From Ilyobacter_A sp963675185 (GTDB lineage: Bacteria > Fusobacteriota > Fusobacteriia > Fusobacteriales > Fusobacteriaceae), in NCBI GenBank assembly GCA_963675185.2, contig CAXXOH010000003.1, positions 434,001 through 498,000 on the forward strand: a stretch of DNA of 64,000 nucleotides. Direction: 5' to 3'. The notes under the pieces are model-generated. The model worked only from the letters and a program-made list of their open reading frames with translations. It was not told where the DNA came from and did not search any database. A program made the translations under genes and the position numbers. Numbering within the stretch: the stretch's first letter is position 1; each line of letters opens with the position of its first letter. Of this stretch, positions 59,065-64,000 are shown piece by piece.

Positions 59065-59087
59065 AGAGGGGTAATCCCCTCTTTTTT
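59065..59087 (+). terminator. Rho-independent terminator after the U32 gene
   Basis: AGAGGGG (59065-59071), TAAT, CCCCTCT (59076-59082), then five further T residues. Confidence 0.9.
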
Positions 59088-59133
59088 ATACGCTTGCTCA
59101 ATAAATTTGAAGATACATACAGTTAAAGAAAGG

Positions 59134-59162
59134 TTATAAAAATTTTCTACCTATGATATAAT
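59134..59162 (+). promoter_or_regulatory. Promoter of the DUF4126 gene
   Basis: TTATAA (59134-59139, weak -35), 17-bp spacer, TGA then TATAAT (59157-59162). Confidence 0.6.
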
Positions 59163-59195
59163 GCGGTCAGAAATAAAAAAATTAGGAGGAAGCAG

Positions 59196-59939
59196 ATGGA
59201 AAATATTGTAAGTATGATATCTATGACCATGGGTGCGGCATGGGCAAGTGGGATAAATCTATATGCAACCATCCTTATGCTGGGGATAGGCGGTATGACA
59301 GGCAATATAGACCTGCCGACAGGGCTGGATGTTTTGGAGAATCCAATGGTTTTATTTGTGGCTGGGGTCATGTATATAATAGAGTTTTTTGCGGATAAGG
59401 TGCCTGGAGTAGACAGTGCCTGGGATACTTTGCATACCTTTATCAGGATACCAGCTGGGGCACTCCTGGCATACAGCGCTGTAGGAGATGTAAGCCCCTC
59501 TATGGGCATAGCTGCCGGTATTGTGTGCGGTGGGCTCACTGCTACAATGCATACTGCTAAAGCAGGCACAAGAGCGGTTATAAACACATCACCGGAACCG
59601 TTTACAAATATATTTGCCTCTATAGGGGAAGACGTCTTGGTTGTGGCAGGACTTTGGACAGCTTTGAACCATCCATGGATTTTCCTGTTGTTACTAACTT
59701 TGTTTATGGCCCTTATGGTATGGCTTCTGCCTAGGATTTGGAAAAGTGTAAAAAAGATATTTTCTTTTATATTTGGCAAAAACAGGGAGGGTGTCTCCGA
59801 TGCTAAGTTTGGATTTACAGCGACTAATAGGATTCCAGAAGAAGAAAAACTAGAAAAATTAAAAGATCTTTTTGAAAAAGACCTCATATCTAAAAAAGAG
59901 TACGAGTCTAGTAAAAAGGAAATATTGGAAAAAATGTAA
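59196..59939 (+). CDS. DUF4126 membrane protein with C-terminal SHOCT-like motif
   Basis: A 247-residue inner-membrane protein with four to five helices and the DUF4126 blocks ASGINLYATILMLG, EFFADKVPGVDSAWDTLHTF and AGTRAVINTSPEPF. The last 33 residues (EEEKLEKLKDLFEKDLIS..KKEY) match the SHOCT motif, a short oligomerisation tail. No function is known for the family. ATG 59196 has TTAGGAGGA upstream. It has its own promoter and is closed by a very stable hairpin. Confidence 0.85.
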   Translation: MENIVSMISMTMGAAWASGINLYATILMLGIGGMTGNIDLPTGLDVLENPMVLFVAGVMYIIEFFADKVPGVDSAWDTLHTFIRIPAGALLAYSAVGDVSPSMGIAAGIVCGGLTATMHTAKAGTRAVINTSPEPFTNIFASIGEDVLVVAGLWTALNHPWIFLLLLTLFMALMVWLLPRIWKSVKKIFSFIFGKNREGVSDAKFGFTATNRIPEEEKLEKLKDLFEKDLISKKEYESSKKEILEKM

Positions 59940-59945
59940 ATAGTG

Positions 59946-59985
59946 TAAGAAGTAACAGCCCGAATTTTCGGGATGTTACTTCTTA
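59946..59985 (+). terminator. 18-bp hairpin after the DUF4126 gene
   Basis: TAAGAAGTAACA (59946-59957) pairs with TGTTACTTCTTA (59974-59985); after a G/A mismatch CCCGAA pairs with TTCGGG. There is no clear T run, so it may be a terminator, an RNase III site or an mRNA stabiliser. Confidence 0.6.
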
Positions 59986-60015
59986 TACAAAGCTTTTATT
60001 TATAGGGGGGTAAAG

Positions 60016-60243
60016 ATGGACAATAGAGTAAAGATTTTTCTCTCGGCGGTAATTGTCATAATGGTAATGTCGGTGTCGTTTCATTCGGTTGAGGAGATAC
60101 AATACTTTAAGACCTTTTATCCGAACGAATTTACTGTACAAGAAACATTTTATGCTGCCTTAGTGGAGCTGATAAAGGTTTTTTTAGTAGTTTTTCCAAT
60201 GATGCTGATATATAAAATAATATTGGAGCTCTATAAAGATTAA
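60016..60243 (+). CDS. Small two-helix membrane protein (75 residues)
   Basis: Not recognised. Two hydrophobic segments (about residues 5-22 and 48-68) are joined by a polar loop containing HSVEEIQYFKTF. ATG 60016 has a strong AGGGGGG ribosome site, and a terminator follows 8 bases after the stop, supporting a real gene. It lies between the DUF4126 gene and serC; nothing indicates its role. Confidence 0.7.
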   Translation: MDNRVKIFLSAVIVIMVMSVSFHSVEEIQYFKTFYPNEFTVQETFYAALVELIKVFLVVFPMMLIYKIILELYKD

Positions 60244-60251
60244 GGAAGTAC

Positions 60252-60281
60252 TTTTTAGCAGCTCCGGTGCTAAAAATTTTT
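60252..60281 (+). terminator. Rho-independent terminator after the small membrane-protein gene
   Basis: TTTTTAGCA (60252-60260) pairs with TGCTAAAAA (60268-60276) around GCTCCGG, then TTTTT. Confidence 0.8.
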
Positions 60282-60319
60282 ATGTAAAAAATAATTAAAT
60301 ATTTTTTATTATTTTTTTC

Positions 60320-60348
60320 TTGAATTAAATATAAAAACTGATTAAAAT
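60320..60348 (+). promoter_or_regulatory. Promoter of serC
   Basis: TTGAAT (60320-60325), 17-bp spacer, TAAAAT (60343-60348). Confidence 0.65.
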
Positions 60349-60391
60349 AATGGTACTGAAAATTTAAAATAGAAGGCAAAAGGAGAGTTTT

Positions 60392-61504
60392 ATGAAACCA
60401 ACAAATAAACCTGCAAACAGCTGTTTTTCTTCCGGTCCATGTACTAAATTCAAGGGCTTTACCGTTGACATGCTAGCCGACGCACCTCTTGGGCGTTCAC
60501 ACAGGAGTAAAATAGGTAAAAGCAAACTTAAACAAGCGATAATAAAAACAAAAGAGATACTAAACATACCTGAGAATTACAGAGTTGGAATAGTTCCAGC
60601 TTCTGATACAGGTGCATTTGAGATGGCAATGTGGAATGTACTTGGGGCGAGAGGTGTAGACGTGGTAGCGTTTGAATCTTTCGGAAAAGAGTGGGAAAAT
60701 GACATAGTAAACGAACTTAAGATAGATGATCTTAGAATTTTTGATGCCGAATATGGAGAGCTACCAGATCTCTCTAAGTTAGACTTTGAAAGGGACATCG
60801 TATTTACTTGGAATGGAACTACAAGCGGGGTAAAGGTTCCTAATGGAGATTGGATAGCAGACGACAGAAAAGGTATTGTACTATGCGACGCAACATCTGC
60901 TGTTTTTGCGATGGAGTTGCCTTGGGAAAAACTTGATATAATCACATTTTCATGGCAAAAAGTTCTTGGCGGAGAGGGTGCCCACGGTATGCTGATACTT
61001 TCTCCTAAAGCAGTTGAAAGGCTAGAGAGTTACAATTCAGGAAGACCCCTTCCTAAAATATTTAGGCTGACAAAGGGCAACAATCTTATAGAAGGTATAT
61101 TCGAAGGATCTACAATAAATACTCCATCTATGCTTTGCAACGAGGACTATCTTGTGGCTTTAGAGTGGGCTGAGTCTATCGGCGGTCTGCAGGGGCTTAT
61201 CAAAAAAAGCGAGGATAACTTAAACGCTATAGAAAAATTTGTAGAAAAGCATGACTGGATACACTTTTTGGCAAAAGACAAATCTACACGTTCAAACACA
61301 GGTGTTTGTTTGACACTAGACCTTGAACCTGAAAAGGTGAACCAGCTGGTAAAACTTTTAGAAGAAGAGAAGGTTGCCTACGATATAGCGTCTTACCGTG
61401 ATGCTCCAAAAGGGCTTAGGATATGGTGCGGTGCAACTGTGGAAAAAAGCGACGTAGAAGTTCTCTTAGAGTGGGTAGAGTGGGCTTACAACGAGGTAAA
61501 GTAG
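60392..61504 (+). CDS. serC: Phosphoserine aminotransferase (Methanosarcina/alphaproteobacterial type)
   Basis: A 370-residue PLP enzyme of serine synthesis, converting 3-phosphohydroxypyruvate and glutamate to phosphoserine. FSSGPCTKFKGFT, APLGRSHRS near the start, VPASDTGAFEMAMWN, and the PLP Lys in TFSWQKVLGGEGAHG mark the divergent SerC group rather than the E. coli type. serA and serB are not nearby. ATG 60392 has AAAGGAGAG upstream; its own promoter and terminator make it a single-gene unit. Because the divergent group is scattered, transfer into the lineage is possible. Confidence 0.9.
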   Translation: MKPTNKPANSCFSSGPCTKFKGFTVDMLADAPLGRSHRSKIGKSKLKQAIIKTKEILNIPENYRVGIVPASDTGAFEMAMWNVLGARGVDVVAFESFGKEWENDIVNELKIDDLRIFDAEYGELPDLSKLDFERDIVFTWNGTTSGVKVPNGDWIADDRKGIVLCDATSAVFAMELPWEKLDIITFSWQKVLGGEGAHGMLILSPKAVERLESYNSGRPLPKIFRLTKGNNLIEGIFEGSTINTPSMLCNEDYLVALEWAESIGGLQGLIKKSEDNLNAIEKFVEKHDWIHFLAKDKSTRSNTGVCLTLDLEPEKVNQLVKLLEEEKVAYDIASYRDAPKGLRIWCGATVEKSDVEVLLEWVEWAYNEVK

Positions 61505-61565
61505 GAGATAATCTTAGGTTTAGAAAGTTTAGAGATACAGCAATGGAAAAGTTTATATAATTTCG

Positions 61566-61588
61566 AAAAGGAGGTTTGCCTCCTTTTT
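61566..61588 (+). terminator. Rho-independent terminator of serC
   Basis: AAAAGGAGG (61566-61574), TTTG, CCTCCTTTT (61579-61587), then T. Confidence 0.9.
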
Positions 61589-61659
61589 GTTTTCCACTTT
61601 AATTGCAATTTGATTTTGAGTGTGTTAAACTCATATTGTAAGAAGAGGGGGGGTAAAGT

Positions 61660-64000
61660 ATGGAAATCATAGTTAGTCACCTATACGCCGATCTAGACGC
61701 CTTGTCGTCCATGGTTTTGGCAAAAAAACTTTATCCGGAAGCCATTTTGGTTTTTCCGGGAAATATAAGCCAAAACGTGAAGCAGTTTGTAAATCTTTAT
61801 CAGGATTTTCTGAACGTGTACAAGGCCAGCGAGATTGATGAGGAGAATGTAGACAAAATCATAATGGTGGACAACTCCAAAAAGAGCAGAATAGGCAAAT
61901 TTTCCAAGTGCCTAGACAGGGGCGTCAAAGCGGTAGTCTACGACCACCATCAGGAAACGGAAGATGACGTGCAAGGGCAGTTTGTCTACAGGAAGTATTA
62001 CGGTTCTAATACAAGCCACCTCTTGGAGATACTTTTGGGAAAAAAGCCAGATCTGAAACTCGAGAAATACGAGGCATCCTTGGCACTAATGGGTATATAT
62101 GAAGATACCGGAAACCTAACATACACCTATACTAAGCCAATAGACCTTGAGATGGCAGCTTTTCTGTTAAAACAGGGGGCCGACCTCGAGATGGTGCACG
62201 AGTATACTACGAAAAACTTAAACCCAATGCTGGTGGATCTTTTTTTGAAATTTGTAGAAAACGGCGAGATACTGGAATTTTCTGTTGAGAGGATATTTAT
62301 AACAAAATATGAAACAGATAGATTCATAAACGGGATAGACGAAATAATAAACAAGATTAAGGACTTGCAAAACTGCAGTGCTTGCTTTATAATATGCGGT
62401 GATTATGAAAGGGCCAACATAATAGCCAGAAGCTCTAGCATAGGTGTGAGGCTGAATGAGATACTTTTAAAATTTGGAGATGTAAGCCATTACAATGCAG
62501 CTTCTGTTGTGGTTCGGAATACGCATATAGATGATATATACAAAGAGCTCAAGATAAATATACTGGAAAACATAAAGAGGGGAAAGATAGCTCAGGATAT
62601 AATGCAGACCCCAGTGAAAAGCATAGACAAGGACACAAAAATAAAAGATGCCTATAAGGTAATGTATAAATTTTCTTACAGCGGACTTCCTGTTGTGGAA
62701 GAGGGAGAGGTTTTAGGGATAATAACTAGGCGCGACGTTGACAAGGCTCTAAACCACGGGTTTTCAAATGCACCAGTGAGGGTATACATGTCTACAACAG
62801 TTATAAGCGCTGAAAAAGATACCCCAATAGAAACCCTTAAAAAGCTCATTGTAGAAAATGGTGTTGGAAGGATACCCATAATAGAGAATGGGAAGCTAAT
62901 AGGGATAGTCACCAGGACAGAGATACTGAGGAACCTCTATGAGCAGAGGAAAAAAGTGGACAGGCACGACATGGTCTTGATGGAGAAGATAAAGCTCAAG
63001 ATAATGGAGAGGGTACCGAAAAGAATATTCACACTTTTAAAGAGCATAGAAGAGGTTTCGAAATCAAGGAAAGAAAAAGCCTATTTAGTTGGGGGAATAG
63101 TCCGCGATCTGATACTCGGGATAGAGAATATGGATGTAGATATAGTCATAGAGGGAGACGGCACAGAATTTGCAAGAGAGCTAGAAAAAAAATTGGAAAT
63201 AAAAAAAATAATAGTCCACGATAAGTTTAAAACTGCAGTTCTAGTGTTTAAGGATGATTTCAAGATAGACATAGCAAGCGCCAGAAAAGAGTACTATGAG
63301 TACCCAACCTCACTGCCGAGTGTAGAGTTTGGCAGTATAAGCGAAGACCTTTACAGACGGGATTTCACCATAAATGCTATGGCTGTAGAGATAGACTACG
63401 AAAATTTCGGAAAACTAATAGACTATTTCAGAGGGTATAGAGATCTCATGGATGGTAAAATAAGAATTTTGCACAACCTGAGCTTTATAGAAGACCCTAC
63501 GAGGATAATAAGGGCCTTTAGATTTGTCAGCAGATACAACTTTGATCTGGAAGAAGATACTAGGAGGATGCTTTTAAATGCTATAGAAGACGGGTTTCTG
63601 TATAAGATATCGTGGCCGAGGGTAAAAAACGAACTGGAAATCATACTGAGTGACAAAAATCCTGTAGAGGCACTGAAGCTTTTATTTGAATATGGGATCA
63701 TTGAGACCATACATCCGAATATAAAATACGATGAAACCGTTTTGAACCACCTGAAGGAAATCAGCGGATACAGTGAGGCTTTGAAGAAACTAAATATTAA
63801 AAAATGGTTAATATATTTTCTCATACTTTTTGAAAATTTAGACAGTGAGGAACTGGAGCTTGTCTTTAACAAGTTTAACTTTTCCCAGAGGTTTAAGGAC
63901 AAATATATGTATGGAAAGTGTTTGAGGGGAGAAATCCTAGAAAAACTGGATAAAGCCGAAAAAGATTCTGAAATATATGGTATTTTAAAGGATTTGAATC
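61660..64000 (+). CDS. DHH phosphoesterase-CBS-CBS-tRNA nucleotidyltransferase fusion (3' end outside window)
   Basis: The frame opens at ATG 61660 (GAGGGGGGG upstream) and is still open at base 64000, so about 780 residues are visible. A DHH phosphoesterase domain comes first (HLYADLDALSS; DHH in VYDHHQET), then CBS domains from about residues 307 and 374. A class II tRNA nucleotidyltransferase follows from about 473, with LVGGIVRDLILG, DVDIVIEGDG (metal-binding Asp pair), RRDFTINAMA and EDPTRIIRAFRF. The nucleotidyltransferase adds C or A at tRNA 3' ends; large DHH-CBS versions are often the A-adding partner of a split CCA system. The CBS pair suggests adenine-nucleotide sensing. Confidence 0.92.
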   Translation, partial: MEIIVSHLYADLDALSSMVLAKKLYPEAILVFPGNISQNVKQFVNLYQDFLNVYKASEIDEENVDKIIMVDNSKKSRIGKFSKCLDRGVKAVVYDHHQETEDDVQGQFVYRKYYGSNTSHLLEILLGKKPDLKLEKYEASLALMGIYEDTGNLTYTYTKPIDLEMAAFLLKQGADLEMVHEYTTKNLNPMLVDLFLKFVENGEILEFSVERIFITKYETDRFINGIDEIINKIKDLQNCSACFIICGDYERANIIARSSSIGVRLNEILLKFGDVSHYNAASVVVRNTHIDDIYKELKINILENIKRGKIAQDIMQTPVKSIDKDTKIKDAYKVMYKFSYSGLPVVEEGEVLGIITRRDVDKALNHGFSNAPVRVYMSTTVISAEKDTPIETLKKLIVENGVGRIPIIENGKLIGIVTRTEILRNLYEQRKKVDRHDMVLMEKIKLKIMERVPKRIFTLLKSIEEVSKSRKEKAYLVGGIVRDLILGIENMDVDIVIEGDGTEFARELEKKLEIKKIIVHDKFKTAVLVFKDDFKIDIASARKEYYEYPTSLPSVEFGSISEDLYRRDFTINAMAVEIDYENFGKLIDYFRGYRDLMDGKIRILHNLSFIEDPTRIIRAFRFVSRYNFDLEEDTRRMLLNAIEDGFLYKISWPRVKNELEIILSDKNPVEALKLLFEYGIIETIHPNIKYDETVLNHLKEISGYSEALKKLNIKKWLIYFLILFENLDSEELELVFNKFNFSQRFKDKYMYGKCLRGEILEKLDKAEKDSEIYGILKDLN

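Overview
The window is AT-rich, densely packed chromosome of a Gram-negative bacterium, almost all transcribed on the + strand. Outer-membrane and envelope genes (a MipA/OmpV barrel, ExbB/ExbD/TonB) sit beside gene orders and families familiar from Firmicutes (a DUF2232 gene before rplI-dnaB, DUF116, SpoIID/LytB, a yrrM-like gene). That mix, with the type of SerC present, suggests Fusobacteriota, perhaps an Ilyobacter/Propionigenium-like lineage. The phylum is an inference from gene content. No rRNA, tRNA, IS element, prophage or CRISPR array was seen.

Layout. 1-9.8 kb: Nudix hydrolase, a GspE/PilB ATPase with tandem MshEN motifs, apt, rel, then RNA-modification genes (tgt, rsmB, a yrrM/trmR-like gene, a TRM11-like methylase). 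10-17.3 kb is the least conserved part: a cold-shock gene, a UbiA-family pseudogene with two compensating frameshifts (the lone - strand remnant there), two cyclic-di-GMP genes, an amino-acid permease, an orphan small gene and copies of a palindromic intergenic repeat. 17.5-32.6 kb: mltG, a B12/radical-SAM gene, a SpoIID-like gene, tilS-ftsH, a HAD phosphatase, rpsO, mipA (- strand), pnp, rimO, pgsA, proC, yggT. 32.6-45 kb: glgP, an SPFH gene, rsmH-ftsL, an RlmD-like methylase, plsY-gpsA, a sigma factor, dnaN and glgB. 45-52.4 kb is one apparent transcription unit: DUF116, a 943-residue TPR protein, a small membrane protein, ExbB, ExbD, TonB and an NtrC-like regulator with a broken Walker B motif. 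52.5-64 kb: dnaX with a probable programmed frameshift signal, a metal-ligand-less M20-like protein, DUF2232, rplI, dnaB, a U32/TrhP-like gene, DUF4126, a small membrane protein, serC, and a DHH-CBS-tRNA nucleotidyltransferase fusion that runs off the end.

How the genes connect. Many act on tRNA or rRNA (tgt, rsmB, trmR-like, tilS, rimO for S12, rsmH, the RlmD-like gene, trhP-like, the CCA/A-adding fusion). TrhP-like and TrmR-like proteins could form a two-step pathway making 5-methoxyuridine at tRNA position 34. DnaN, DnaX and DnaB supply three replisome parts. PgsA, PlsY and GpsA belong to phospholipid synthesis; GlgP and GlgB to glycogen turnover. The two cyclic-di-GMP proteins and the MshEN-bearing ATPase could form one signalling route.

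Regulation visible in the DNA. Many promoters have TATAAT-like -10 boxes preceded by TGN, often 17 bp from a TTGNNN-type -35, and most units end in clear rho-independent hairpins. Structured leaders precede pnp (about 100-nt hairpin) and rpsO. Inverted repeats lie upstream of glgP and around the rsmH promoter. The strongest unusual signals are the dnaX frameshift cassette, the TonB operon with a probably ATPase-dead regulator, the palindromic repeat family, the pnp leader and the UbiA pseudogene.
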